Assembly: GCF_040822085.1 (NCBI RefSeq)
Contig: NZ_CP162006.1
Location: forward strand, 1,364,001-1,428,000
DNA from: Rhodoferax sp. WC2427
GTDB taxonomy: Bacteria; Pseudomonadota; Gammaproteobacteria; Burkholderiales; Burkholderiaceae_C
Reading direction: 5' to 3'
DNA: 64,000 bases
Shown: positions 50,365-59,319 of the stretch, in pieces
How the letters are laid out: every line of letters starts with the position of its first letter
Numbering within the stretch: the first letter of the stretch is position 1
Notes under the pieces: generated by a model
Told to the model about the DNA's origin: nothing
What the model saw: only the letters and a program-made list of their open reading frames with translations
Database searches by the model: none
Translations under genes and position numbers: made by a program

Positions 50365-51462
50365 ATGAGCGGAAATACCTTCGGAACCCTATTCGCAGTC
50401 ACCAACTTCGGTGAATCCCACGGCCCGGCCATTGGCTGCGTGATCGACGGCTGCCCCCCCGGCATGGCCTTGTGCGAGGCCGACATCCAGGCTGACCTGG
50501 ACCGCCGCCGCCCCGGCACCAGCCGCCACGTCACCCAGCGCAACGAGCCCGACGCGGTAGAGATTTTGAGCGGCGTGTACGAGGGCAAAACCACCGGCAC
50601 CCCCATCGCCCTGTTGATCCGCAATGCCGACCAGCGCAGCAAAGACTACAGCGCCATCGCCCAAAGCTTTCGTCCCGGCCACGCCGACTACACCTACTGG
50701 CATAAGTTCGGCATCCGCGACCCGCGTGGCGGTGGCCGTTCGTCCGCCCGCCTGACCGCGCCCACCGTGGCCGCCGGTGCCGTGGCCAAGAAATGGCTGG
50801 CCGAGAAATACGGCATGGTGTTTCGCGGCTGCATGACCCAGGTCGGCGACCTGGTGGTGCCGTTCGAGAGCTGGGACCACGTGCCCAAGAACCCGTTTTT
50901 TGCCCCGGTGGCCGACGTGTCGGCGCTGGAAGACTACATGGATGCCCTGCGCCACGCCCAGGATTCCTGCGGCGCGCGCATCCGCGTCACCGCCACCGGC
51001 ATGCCCGTGGGCCTGGGCGAGCCGCTGTTTGACAAGCTCGACGCCGACATCGCCTTCGCCATGATGGGCCTGAACGCCGTCAAGGGCGTGGAGATTGGGG
51101 CCGGTTTTGCCAGCGTGGCCCAGCGTGGCAGCATGCACGGCGACTCGCTGTCGCCGCAGGGCTTCCGAACCAACAACGCGGGCGGTGTGCTCGGCGGCAT
51201 CAGCACCGGCCAGGACCTGGAAGTCTCCATCGCCATCAAACCCACCAGCTCCATCACCACGCCGCGCGAGACCATCGACACGGCAGGCCACTACACCGAA
51301 GTCATCACCAAAGGCCGCCACGACCCCTGCGTAGGCATCCGCGCCACCCCCATCGTGGAAGCGTTGCTGGCCTTGGTGGTCATGGAGCACGCCTTGCGTC
51401 AGCGTGCGCAGAATGCCGACGTGGTGCAGGCGGTGGGGCCGATTGCGGCATCGGCAGGCTGA
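50365..51462 (+). CDS. aroC: Chorismate synthase
   Basis: 365 residues with the three classical signatures: [37 protein letters not shown] with [11 protein letters not shown], and [20 protein letters not shown]. It converts 5-enolpyruvylshikimate-3-phosphate to chorismate with reduced FMN, the last common step of aromatic amino-acid synthesis. It is monocistronic and followed by a short direct and inverted repeat and a copy of the dispersed element. Confidence 0.97.
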   Translation: MSGNTFGTLFAVTNFGESHGPAIGCVIDGCPPGMALCEADIQADLDRRRPGTSRHVTQRNEPDAVEILSGVYEGKTTGTPIALLIRNADQRSKDYSAIAQSFRPGHADYTYWHKFGIRDPRGGGRSSARLTAPTVAAGAVAKKWLAEKYGMVFRGCMTQVGDLVVPFESWDHVPKNPFFAPVADVSALEDYMDALRHAQDSCGARIRVTATGMPVGLGEPLFDKLDADIAFAMMGLNAVKGVEIGAGFASVAQRGSMHGDSLSPQGFRTNNAGGVLGGISTGQDLEVSIAIKPTSSITTPRETIDTAGHYTEVITKGRHDPCVGIRATPIVEALLALVVMEHALRQRAQNADVVQAVGPIAASAG

Positions 51463-51470
51463 TCCATGTG

Positions 51471-51514
51471 AAATAGGGCTCAATTGGGCTCAATAGGGCT
51501 CTGCTGCCCTATTG
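51471..51514. repeat. Triple AATAGGGCTC-type direct repeat with hairpin
   Basis: Three near-identical units (AATAGGGCTC, AATTGGGCTC, AATAGGGCTC) stand in tandem just after aroC, and the last forms a stem CAATAGGG-8nt-CCCTATTG (51491-51514). No T-tract follows. It may function as an aroC transcript end. Confidence 0.55.
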
Positions 51515-51548
51515 GTGAGCGTGAGCAGCTATTTATTAGATAGCAGAT
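51515..51548 (-). repeat. Dispersed repeat, copy 13 (inverted), overlapping a gene end
   Basis: GAGCGTGAGCAGCTATTTAT followed by TAGATAGCAG is the left half of the inverted consensus with a GCTAT/ATAGC stem. It supplies the stop codon and last codons of the epimerase gene at 51529. Confidence 0.7.
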
Positions 51549-52452
51549 GGGGGCTGGAGAGAGGCCTGTTTTCCGGCTCCAGCGTGAACGCCCGGGGCTG
51601 GAAGCCAAAATCTTGTGCCGCTTCGGTGTGGTCGAACACCAGGTTGCGGTTCATCCGCTCGGCCATGGCCGCCGACCACTGGCGGTAGCGTGGCAGGCAA
51701 CGCAGCAGCGTCACGGCCAGCTTGAACATCCATAGCGGCACACTCAACACGCGCGTCACCCGCCCTTGGGCTGCAAATATGCGGCCCACCATGCTGCGGT
51801 ACGGCAAAGTCTCGCCCCCGGAGATGTTGTAAGCGCGGTTCGCGACGGTGGGAGACCGCAGCGCTGCAATACATGCACCGGCTACATCTGCGGCATGGAT
51901 AGGTTGTCTTAAACCTTGGGCTTTGCCCAGCACCGGAAAGAACCCGAAACGCCGGACGAAACGGGCAATTTCAGACACGTTCTTGTCTTGTCCCGGCTGG
52001 TAAATAAGGGTAGGGCGCAACACCACCCATTCGATCCCTCGGCTCTCGGCCCAGGTTTGCAACTGGCTTTCTGCGTCGGCGAGTCGTTGGGCGATGGCCT
52101 GCTCCAGCGGGTCGGACGATGTATCTTTGGTGAATCGGCTGGTGGATGACAACACCACAATGCGCTGTATCCCCTGTGCTTCTAGCCAGTCGAAATGCGC
52201 TGGCAACGCAGCGATGGGGACAATACAGATCCACCAGGGAATGGGCGCAACATCGAGCGATGGGCGCGCTGGCGCCGCGGGGATGGTCTGCCAATCCACT
52301 CCTTGGCTGCCACCGGGTAAGGAGGCTTTGCGTGAAAATGCGCGGACACGCATGTTGGCTTTTACCAATTGCGACAACACACATGCGCCAACCATGCTGC
52401 TGGCACCCAACACGCCGATAGCGTGCGGTGGGGGATTTGCCGGGCTATCCAT
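51529..52452 (-). CDS. NAD-dependent epimerase/dehydratase-like protein
   Basis: 307 residues of the extended SDR type: GVLGASSMVGACVLSQLV nucleotide-binding start, IVVLSSTSRF, VLRPTLIYQPGQDKNVSEIARFV, RQPIHAADVAGACIAAL and YNISGGETLPYRSMV. The usual YxxxK is not evident after the SSTS strand, so catalysis of the sugar-epimerase type is uncertain. It is the last gene of the long polysaccharide operon and overlaps the preceding glycosyltransferase by eight bases. A role in modifying a sugar or a lipid-linked precursor is inferred. Its final residues (HLLSNK) and stop come from a dispersed repeat. Confidence 0.75.
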   Translation of the reverse strand: MDSPANPPPHAIGVLGASSMVGACVLSQLVKANMRVRAFSRKASLPGGSQGVDWQTIPAAPARPSLDVAPIPWWICIVPIAALPAHFDWLEAQGIQRIVVLSSTSRFTKDTSSDPLEQAIAQRLADAESQLQTWAESRGIEWVVLRPTLIYQPGQDKNVSEIARFVRRFGFFPVLGKAQGLRQPIHAADVAGACIAALRSPTVANRAYNISGGETLPYRSMVGRIFAAQGRVTRVLSVPLWMFKLAVTLLRCLPRYRQWSAAMAERMNRNLVFDHTEAAQDFGFQPRAFTLEPENRPLSSPHLLSNK

Positions 52453-53335
52453 GGATCAGACCCAGCGTTTGCCCGGCACGCTTTGCCAGGTAATACGCCG
52501 CCACCATGCCAAAGCGCATCCACACGCCAGCGGCCACCAATCCCATCACCACCCCCGGGTACTGGTGGCGGAAGAATTTACGGTAAAAGCGCATCATCCC
52601 TTTGTGCTTGTGCCACTCTACAAAGATCGGTCTACTGCGGCTGCTGACGCCCAAGGCGTGCAGGATGTGCGCTGACGGTACGAAAAGGATTTTCCAGCCC
52701 GCTAGCCGAAAGCGCATGCACCAGTCCAAGTCTTCGCAGTGCAGGAAGTAACCGTCATCCCATAGGCCCACCGCGTCTACCGCTTGTCGTTTCACGAGCA
52801 TGCACGCACCTGAAATGGCCTCAACGTCGATAGGATGCTGCGGTAGCGCCTGTTTATGCAGATGGAAATCAAAAAACAATTTGGGCCAGCGTTTTTCAAA
52901 ACGGTTTAGGCCAAAAGCCCGTACAAAAGAACGCCAAGGCGTAGGAATGGCACGGCGCCCGCCGCCCTGTTCTGTGCCGTCCAGATTCATCAACAGGCCA
53001 CCCACCATGCCTACCGAGCTGTCCCCCTGTAAAGCCGCCAGCAAATTGGCAACGGCCGTGGGCTCCAGGAAGCAATCAGGGTTCAAAAACAAGATGTAGT
53101 CGCCCTTGGCCTGCAAGTAACCGATGTTGCAGGCCGCCGCAAATCCTAGATTGGCACTGTTGCGTGTAAGAGCCAGTCGGCGGTCGGCCGAATATAGCTG
53201 GGCGCATTCGTCCATGCTTGTATCGCGCGACGCATTGTCAACCACCAACACTTCGTCCACTTGCGGCAGGGCGGAACCTACGCATTCTGCGAGAAGGCTA
53301 CCCGCGTTGTAATTAACGATCACCACAGAAATCAA
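52445..53335 (-). CDS. Family 2 glycosyltransferase (rhamnosyltransferase-like)
   Basis: 296 residues with a GT-A fold: SVVIVNYNAGSLLAECVGSAL, VDEVLVVDNASRD, NLGFAAACNIGYLQAKGDYILFLNPDC and ISGACMLVKRQAVDAVGLWDDGYFLHCEDLDWCMRF split over the acceptor region. This is the WbbL/rhamnosyltransferase pattern. A C-terminal hydrophobic helix (YPGVVMGLVAAGVWMRFGMV) may anchor it at the inner membrane. It transfers a sugar from a nucleotide donor to the growing glycan. It overlaps the epimerase gene. Confidence 0.86.
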   Translation of the reverse strand: MISVVIVNYNAGSLLAECVGSALPQVDEVLVVDNASRDTSMDECAQLYSADRRLALTRNSANLGFAAACNIGYLQAKGDYILFLNPDCFLEPTAVANLLAALQGDSSVGMVGGLLMNLDGTEQGGGRRAIPTPWRSFVRAFGLNRFEKRWPKLFFDFHLHKQALPQHPIDVEAISGACMLVKRQAVDAVGLWDDGYFLHCEDLDWCMRFRLAGWKILFVPSAHILHALGVSSRSRPIFVEWHKHKGMMRFYRKFFRHQYPGVVMGLVAAGVWMRFGMVAAYYLAKRAGQTLGLIHG

Positions 53336-53427
53336 AATACGCCTTTTTTTTATAGGTTTTTGCCTAGTATCCCCATTTCCGTGGGTCGACAGGCTACTTT
53401 GTGCATTGCACTATGGATATTTTTTGG

Positions 53428-54465
53428 CTAAGCGGATTCAAGTAAGTCGCGGGCGATATTGTGCAGCCCGCGTCCAAACTGGTTGTAGCGCCCCGTCAAC
53501 GCTTCACGCAATACCGGCAGGCAACGCGCAAGGCGTTGCTTGGGTAGCGCGGCACGAAAGCGTTGGTGCGTCAGTTTCTGCTGCAGTTTTGCAAGCACGT
53601 GGGCGGGTACGGTATCCCCGCACTGGCTTAGGCGCGCCAATAGGACCTCAATCCTGAAGGCGCGATGACCCAGGGTGTTGTCGCGCAGGGCAAACGCTTT
53701 ATGGAATTTAGCGGTGAGCGTCTCTCGGCGCGCGCCAATTTGGTTGGATGTATGTTGCCGGTAGTCAATCCATGGCTGCTCTAGTACATCAACCCCTCCT
53801 ATGGCCGCCGCTACCATCGCGAGCCACTCGTCGTGCACCCACTCTTTGGGGAAAGGCAAGGCGTGTTTGAGCAACGACCGGCGAAAAATCGTGGTGGCAC
53901 CAGTCACCAGATTGCGGCGCAAGAAAACGTCCAAGGCACGTTGGCTATGGATCCATTCAAGTTCAAATGGTCGTACCTCCAGGGCATAGAACAACGATCC
54001 CGGCAAGCCGAGTCCCTGCTCGTCGACGAGCCTGGCGTTGCTGTGCAGCAAGAGCAAGTCGGGACGTTGTTCAAATTCAGCAGCCATCCGTGCCAACCGA
54101 TCAGCATGCCAAATGTCGTCTTGGTCGCACAGTGCGATGAGGTCGCCGGTGCATGCCATGACTGCTTGTTCAAAGTTTTTTGTCACTTTGAGGGGAATTT
54201 CATTGCGCAGAATCTTCAACTGCACTGATTTCTGCGAATGCTGTTGCCATTCGGCCATAGTCGACTCGATCAGTTCGACGCAGTGGTCGGCAGATGCATC
54301 GTCTGACACCACAATCTGCTCTGGCAGCAGGCTTTGCCCACAAATGCTTTGGACTTGATCGCGTATGAAGCGGGCCCCGTTATGGGTACACAGGGCTACA
54401 GAAATCGACAGTTTCGGGTGCAAATGGGGCGTGCTACCGGGGTCAGAGGCGCAGGTAACTGTCAT
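53428..54465 (-). CDS. Family 2 glycosyltransferase
   Basis: 345 residues. The GT-A domain is SISVALCTHNGARFIRDQVQSI, EQIVVSDDASADHCVELI, NFEQAVMACTGDLIALCDQDDIWHADRLARM with the DQDD metal site, and SLFYALEVRPFELEWIHSQRALDVFLRRNLVTGAT for the acceptor part. This is the subgroup common in O-antigen clusters of Burkholderiales. Its start overlaps the end of fcl by 23 bases, so the two are co-translated. Donor sugar unknown; fucose is possible because fcl and gmd are adjacent. Confidence 0.86.
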   Translation of the reverse strand: MTVTCASDPGSTPHLHPKLSISVALCTHNGARFIRDQVQSICGQSLLPEQIVVSDDASADHCVELIESTMAEWQQHSQKSVQLKILRNEIPLKVTKNFEQAVMACTGDLIALCDQDDIWHADRLARMAAEFEQRPDLLLLHSNARLVDEQGLGLPGSLFYALEVRPFELEWIHSQRALDVFLRRNLVTGATTIFRRSLLKHALPFPKEWVHDEWLAMVAAAIGGVDVLEQPWIDYRQHTSNQIGARRETLTAKFHKAFALRDNTLGHRAFRIEVLLARLSQCGDTVPAHVLAKLQQKLTHQRFRAALPKQRLARCLPVLREALTGRYNQFGRGLHNIARDLLESA

Positions 54466-55396
54466 AGGCCCGCTGGATGCCTTCGGCCAGCCCGGTGGTG
54501 GGGGCCCAACCCAATTGCTGGATCTTGCTGGTGTCCATCACCTTTCGCATCGTGCCATCCGGCTTGCTGGTGTCTTGCACAAAGGTGCCTTTGTAGCCAA
54601 CCACGTCCGCTATCGTTTCTGCCAATGCCCGAATGGTCAGGTCTTGGCCCGAACCGACGTTGATCAGAGGGCAGCGCACCGGATTGGTGAGTTCGCTGTA
54701 ACGCGTGTCGTCCAGGGATGCCAGGAATACCAGCGCGTCTGCAAGGTCATCCACATAAAGGAATTCGCGCTTGGGCGTACCGCTACCCCACAAAACGACT
54801 TCCTCTGCTCCAGATACTTTGGCATCGTGCATCTTGCGCACCAAGGCCGGTAGGACGTGTGAATTGTTGAGGTCGTAGTTGTCGCCCGGGCCATACAGAT
54901 TGGTGGGCATCGCCGCCAACCACTTCGTGCCGTACTGGCGGTTGTAAGACCAGCACATTTCAACGCCAGCGATTTTTGCCAAAGCGTAAGGGCGGTTGGT
55001 AGACTCCAGCAAGCCTGTGAGCAAATACTCTTCTTTGATCGGTTGCGGACAGTCGCGCGGATAAATGCAAGAGCTACCCAGGAACACCAAACGTTCTACT
55101 TTGCAGGCATGCGCCGCACGGAAGATATTTGCCTCAATGAGCAAATTGCTCATTAGAAAATCAACGGGATAGGTGTTGTTCGCATGGATTCCACCAACCT
55201 TGGCCGCCGCCAGGAATACCACCTCAGGGCGTTCTTGTGCAAAAAATTGCTGTGTGGCGGCCCCATCTTCCAAGTCTAGTTCGGCATGCGTGCGAACCAC
55301 TACATTGTTGTAGCCACGGGCCTCCAAGGCGCGCAGGATCGCGCTGCCCGCTAGACCGCGATGGCCTGCCACATAGATTTTGCTAGTTTTTTCCAT
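54443..55396 (-). CDS. fcl: GDP-L-fucose synthase
   Basis: 317 residues. NAD(P)-binding VAGHRGLAGSAI, VFLAAAKVGGIHANNTYPVDF, FLGSSCIYPRDCPQPIKEEYLL, catalytic YALAK and NLYGPGDNYDLNNSHVLPALVRK are exactly the WcaG/Fcl landmarks. It epimerises and reduces GDP-4-keto-6-deoxymannose to GDP-L-fucose. It lies 11 bases after gmd, which supplies that substrate, so the cluster can make its own GDP-L-fucose. Confidence 0.95.
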   Translation of the reverse strand: MEKTSKIYVAGHRGLAGSAILRALEARGYNNVVVRTHAELDLEDGAATQQFFAQERPEVVFLAAAKVGGIHANNTYPVDFLMSNLLIEANIFRAAHACKVERLVFLGSSCIYPRDCPQPIKEEYLLTGLLESTNRPYALAKIAGVEMCWSYNRQYGTKWLAAMPTNLYGPGDNYDLNNSHVLPALVRKMHDAKVSGAEEVVLWGSGTPKREFLYVDDLADALVFLASLDDTRYSELTNPVRCPLINVGSGQDLTIRALAETIADVVGYKGTFVQDTSKPDGTMRKVMDTSKIQQLGWAPTTGLAEGIQRAYDSYLRL

Positions 55397-55407
55397 AACG
55401 GTAAGGG

Positions 55408-56523
55408 CTACTCGTGGTAATCGTAGGTGGCGAAACCATGCTTCTTGACCAGTTCATCGCGCTGCGCACTTTGCAGATCGGATTGCACCATTTCCGCCAC
55501 CAGTTGCTGGAAGCTAATTTGCGGCGTCCAGCCCAGCTTTTGCCTGGCCTTACTCGCGTCGCCAAGAAGCGTCTCCACTTCCGTGGGACGGAAGTAGCGC
55601 GGATCTACCTGCACTATGCACTTACCTGTTGCGGTGTCATAGCCCTTTTCATCCACGCCCTGGCCTTCCCAACGCATCTGGATACCCAGTTCCAAAGCCG
55701 CAGTGTTCACGAAGTCACGCACGCTGTATTGCACGCCAGTGGCGATCACAAAGTCTTCTGCTTGCTCTTGCTGCAGCATCAGCCACTGCATTTCGACGTA
55801 GTCTTTGGCATGGCCCCAATCACGCAATGAATCCATGTTGCCGAGGTAGAGGCAGTCCTGCAGATCCAACTTGATGCGCGCCAAGGCGCGTGTAATCTTG
55901 CGGGTAACGAACGTCTCGCCGCGGATCGGACTCTCGTGGTTAAACAAGATGCCATTGCAGGCATAAATGCCATAGGCCTCGCGGTAATTCACCGTGATCC
56001 AGAAGGCATACATCTTGGCAACGGCATAGGGGCTGCGCGGGTAGAAAGGCGTCGTCTCCTTCTGCGGAGTCTCTTGCACCAAGCCGTAGAGCTCCGAGGT
56101 AGAGGCTTGGTAAAAACGGGTCTTCTTTTCCAGGCCCAGGATGCGAATGGCTTCCAGAATACGAAGCGTACCAATACCATCTGCGTTAGCGGTGTACTCA
56201 GGCGTTTCAAACGACACGGCCACATGGCTCATGGCTGCCAAGTTGTAAATCTCGTCTGGCTGCACGAGCTGAATGATACGAATCAGATTGGTGGAATCGG
56301 TCAAGTCACCGTAGTGCAACTTGAATCTGGCGTTATCGACATGCGGATCCTGGTACAGATGGTCGATACGGTCCGTGTTGAACAAGGAGGAGCGGCGCTT
56401 GATGCCATGCACCTCATAGCCTTTTTTTAACAGCAACTCGGCGAGGTAGGCACCGTCTTGGCCGGTGATACCTGTTATCAGGGCGATTTTCGAATTACTC
56501 AATTTTTCATTAAATTTATGCAT
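55408..56523 (-). CDS. gmd: GDP-mannose 4,6-dehydratase
   Basis: 371 residues with [90 protein letters not shown] and the catalytic [12 protein letters not shown] (YxxxK). It converts GDP-D-mannose to GDP-4-keto-6-deoxy-D-mannose, the first step toward GDP-fucose, GDP-rhamnose or GDP-perosamine; here fcl directs it to fucose. Base composition is intermediate between the GC-rich backbone and the AT-rich genes that follow upstream on this strand. Confidence 0.96.
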   Translation of the reverse strand: MHKFNEKLSNSKIALITGITGQDGAYLAELLLKKGYEVHGIKRRSSLFNTDRIDHLYQDPHVDNARFKLHYGDLTDSTNLIRIIQLVQPDEIYNLAAMSHVAVSFETPEYTANADGIGTLRILEAIRILGLEKKTRFYQASTSELYGLVQETPQKETTPFYPRSPYAVAKMYAFWITVNYREAYGIYACNGILFNHESPIRGETFVTRKITRALARIKLDLQDCLYLGNMDSLRDWGHAKDYVEMQWLMLQQEQAEDFVIATGVQYSVRDFVNTAALELGIQMRWEGQGVDEKGYDTATGKCIVQVDPRYFRPTEVETLLGDASKARQKLGWTPQISFQQLVAEMVQSDLQSAQRDELVKKHGFATYDYHE

Positions 56524-56556
56524 AAATGGTCATTATTTAATTGGGTTAAAAATTAG

Positions 56557-57639
56557 CTATTTACCGACGAGTTGGAGAAGCCTCTTTAGTATCCTTCTTA
56601 TTCCCTGAGTTTTTTCTTTTATATCTTCCACTATTTTTGGTTTCAAAATATCAATCTCTCCCATCTTGTTTTGAAACCATCTATCATCCATGCCATATGT
56701 TTCACTCATAATCTTTCGCCTCGTCGAGTTATTGAGGCATGAAAATATCTTCAGCATCGCTATTATCTTATATGGTCTGCCAAGCCATTGATTCTCAACA
56801 AGCAAAAGGCGAGCCTTTTCTATCAGAAGATGATCTTCAGTAGGGATATCTTTGCACACTAGTAAATCCGCAAATCCGTCTATTAACTGATCACGAGATA
56901 CATCATCAAAGAAAATATCCGTTATTAAAAGATGCTCATTTATAGTTCTGATTGAATTTGCCGATGTGTGGCTGCTGGCACTCTCACCTGGCAATATTCG
57001 AAAATTAATTAAATCTCGATCAGAAATAAAAATGGGATAGCGCTTTACAAGCCGGATCCACATCTCAAAATCTGGCAGTTGCCGGAATCTATTATTGTAC
57101 AATCCTATCTCAATGTAACAAGATCTTCTGATTAACATTGTTGGGTGACATATACAATTACTTAGATCAAAAAAACGCCTTAACCAAAGCCCTTGACTAC
57201 GATTCTCTTGATCAAAAACAGTTCCGAAGGGAAGCGACCCTTTCGTAATAACGACACCATCCTTATCAACAAACTGAGCACGTCCAAAACATGCACCAAT
57301 GTTTGGATTCGTCCGTAAGATACCCACCTGGTATATTAATTTGTCGGGAGAGTTCCAGTAGTCATCTGAATTGATCAATGCAATGAACTCACCGCGAGAA
57401 CGGCCTATCAATTCGTTGGTGACGATGCATGCACCACGGTTAACTGTGTTCGGAAAGAATAAAATCCTATCATCAGAGATAGAGGTAATGACGTCTCGTG
57501 TGTTATCAGTTGATCCGTCGTCGGAGATAATTAATTCAAAATCAACATCCGTTTGAGATAAGACACTTTCAATTGCTTGTTTTACATATTTTGAGTGATT
57601 ATAAGTTGGCATAATCACGGAGACTGTAGGCTTGTTCAT
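56557..57639 (-). CDS. Family 2 glycosyltransferase (AT-rich)
   Basis: 360 residues. TVSVIMPTYNHSKYVKQAIESVLSQ, FELIISDDGSTDNTRDVI, FPNTVNRGACIVTNELIGRSRGEFIALINSDDYW (metal site NSDD) and a later FEMWIRLVKRYPIF form a complete GT-A domain with a helical C-terminus. Codon use is strongly AT-biased compared with genes left of 56 kb. It is joined to the next glycosyltransferase by an ATGA overlap. Donor and acceptor cannot be deduced. Confidence 0.86.
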   Translation of the reverse strand: MNKPTVSVIMPTYNHSKYVKQAIESVLSQTDVDFELIISDDGSTDNTRDVITSISDDRILFFPNTVNRGACIVTNELIGRSRGEFIALINSDDYWNSPDKLIYQVGILRTNPNIGACFGRAQFVDKDGVVITKGSLPFGTVFDQENRSQGLWLRRFFDLSNCICHPTMLIRRSCYIEIGLYNNRFRQLPDFEMWIRLVKRYPIFISDRDLINFRILPGESASSHTSANSIRTINEHLLITDIFFDDVSRDQLIDGFADLLVCKDIPTEDHLLIEKARLLLVENQWLGRPYKIIAMLKIFSCLNNSTRRKIMSETYGMDDRWFQNKMGEIDILKPKIVEDIKEKTQGIRRILKRLLQLVGK

Positions 57640-58601
57640 TTCCCCCCTCGCCGAATAATTTTTAATAGAACGCGTGAAAAAATTGGCGGTGTGATTAAAT
57701 GGAAGAGTGGAAACAAAAATGGAGGTAAAAAATTTCTCGCCAATCTAAAAAGTCGACTTGCTGGTAATTTTATATTAGATAGATTTTTGTCTATTGTTTC
57801 AATTGCGATAGAATTTTTAATTCGCGCAGAAAGTTCATTGAACTCAGCGTTATAAATTCCATCTGTTAAGTCGTTGTAAGCCGGAATTATCTCTAATTGT
57901 GCCTTGAGTTTTTCTAGATGGCTAGCTTTGGACCAAGACCCTTTTGAATGGATTCGATAAACGGATAGGGGCTCATTCAAAAATCCAATCAAATTCTTTC
58001 CGGATATGCATATGTTGATGATCCAATCATAAGATTTTATTTCAAAGACGGACTGAGGAATTTTTCGAAGAGCAGACTTTCGATACATGCAGGTCGAAAA
58101 ATTTCCAACTAAATTATCATTAATAAGATCTCGGGCCGCTATAATTTTGTGATCATTTCCAATTGGTGCACGCGGGTAAAAAAAGTTTCTATTTTCTTCA
58201 AAAACCCAGTAATTTACAGAGCATAAATCACATTCCCAATGTTCATCGAGAAATAATATTTGCTTTTCGAGCTTTGTGGGTGATATCCAATAGTCATCAC
58301 CTTCAAGAACAGCGACATATAGACCATCAGAAGCCAAAAAGCCACGTTGATAATTTCGTGTGATACCGTAATTTTTGTCGTTATCTAGGTATTTAAAAAT
58401 AAATCTATCATCTCGCCCTTCGAAACTCTTTATTATTTCAATGGTTTTATCGGATGAAAAATCATCTGCAATGACCAGTTCAATCCGATGAGACAGTTTT
58501 TGCCGAAATAGACTATCAAGAGCTCGTTCAATATAATTTTCATGGTTATATGTTACGAGAAGAACAGATAACTTTAGCTCAAGAATTTTGGGATTGTCCA
58601 T
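57636..58601 (-). CDS. Family 2 glycosyltransferase (AT-rich)
   Basis: 321 residues: LSVLLVTYNHENYIERALDSLFRQ, IELVIADDFSSDKTIEII, NYGITRNYQRGFLASDGLYVAVLEGDDYW with metal site EGDD, then a region ending NEPLSVYRIHSKGSWSK. The C-terminal helix with FLPPFLFPLFHLI could associate with the membrane. It overlaps the following glycosyltransferase start by four bases and shares its AT-rich composition. Role: one transfer step in surface glycan assembly. Confidence 0.85.
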   Translation of the reverse strand: MDNPKILELKLSVLLVTYNHENYIERALDSLFRQKLSHRIELVIADDFSSDKTIEIIKSFEGRDDRFIFKYLDNDKNYGITRNYQRGFLASDGLYVAVLEGDDYWISPTKLEKQILFLDEHWECDLCSVNYWVFEENRNFFYPRAPIGNDHKIIAARDLINDNLVGNFSTCMYRKSALRKIPQSVFEIKSYDWIINICISGKNLIGFLNEPLSVYRIHSKGSWSKASHLEKLKAQLEIIPAYNDLTDGIYNAEFNELSARIKNSIAIETIDKNLSNIKLPASRLFRLARNFLPPFLFPLFHLITPPIFSRVLLKIIRRGGK

Positions 58602-58624
58602 GCAAGTAATAGCTTAATTTTTAA

Positions 58625-59284
58625 TTAAATTATCCGTGCCGGATTTCCAATAACCGTCACTCCAGGCGGTACATCTTTGGTAACTACAGCGCCCATCCCA
58701 ACTACAGCGCCTTTTCCAATTCGTAACGGCTTGTCAGCGGATCCTTGTTTGATTACTGCCTTAGTACCAATGTAGGCAAAATCATCAATATGAACATTGC
58801 CATTACAGCAAACACCGGGTGCAAAAGTAACAAAGTCCCCTATAACGCAATCGTGCGCAACATATGAATAAATATTCGCATGAAAGAAGGATCCAATTTT
58901 TACATTTGATGTAATCATAGTGTTTGGACAAAATATGGCACCTTCACCAATGACATTATTCTCTAAAATAATCACTTGAGGCCCTTGAATAGATAAAACT
59001 TTCGCAGAATTTCCGACCCTCTTTGAAATGTCTGCTCGAGCAACGCCGCTACCGATCGCAACGTTATAGAGCAAAGTACCAGTCAATGACTGAAAATCAC
59101 GAAGACTTATAACAGAATATCCATTTCTACGATTTTCTATTGGGTCTTCGGTTTCAACAAAATATAAATTGATATCTTCGGCAGGAATGTTAAGACTTTT
59201 GCTGATACTTTCTTTTGAATAGGGCATTACTTCCCGTCCAAATCCACCGGCTCCAATTAATCCAAAACTAATTTTATTCTTCAT
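58625..59284 (-). CDS. Left-handed beta-helix acetyltransferase, NeuD/PglD/VioB type
   Basis: 219 residues. An N-terminal Rossmann-like part (FGLIGAGGFGREVMP) binds the nucleotide sugar. The C-terminal hexapeptide repeats (IGEGAIFCPNTMITSNVKIGSFFHAN, VAHDCVIGDFVTFAPGVCCNGNVHID) form the beta helix with catalytic His in YVAHDCVIG, closing with GMGAVVTKDVPPGVTVIGNPARII. Such enzymes N- or O-acetylate nucleotide-linked amino sugars. The adjacent aminotransferase suggests it acetylates the amino group that enzyme introduces, as VioB does after VioA. The exact sugar is inferred. Confidence 0.83.
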   Translation of the reverse strand: MKNKISFGLIGAGGFGREVMPYSKESISKSLNIPAEDINLYFVETEDPIENRRNGYSVISLRDFQSLTGTLLYNVAIGSGVARADISKRVGNSAKVLSIQGPQVIILENNVIGEGAIFCPNTMITSNVKIGSFFHANIYSYVAHDCVIGDFVTFAPGVCCNGNVHIDDFAYIGTKAVIKQGSADKPLRIGKGAVVGMGAVVTKDVPPGVTVIGNPARII

Positions 59285-59319
59285 AATAGTCTCTCTAATT
59301 TATCAGATGCAAAGTGCGA

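Noticed and set aside
1838..51548. The dispersed repeats as a CRISPR array
   Set aside because: Copies are kilobases apart, vary in sequence, switch orientation and have no cas genes; they are extragenic hairpin elements.
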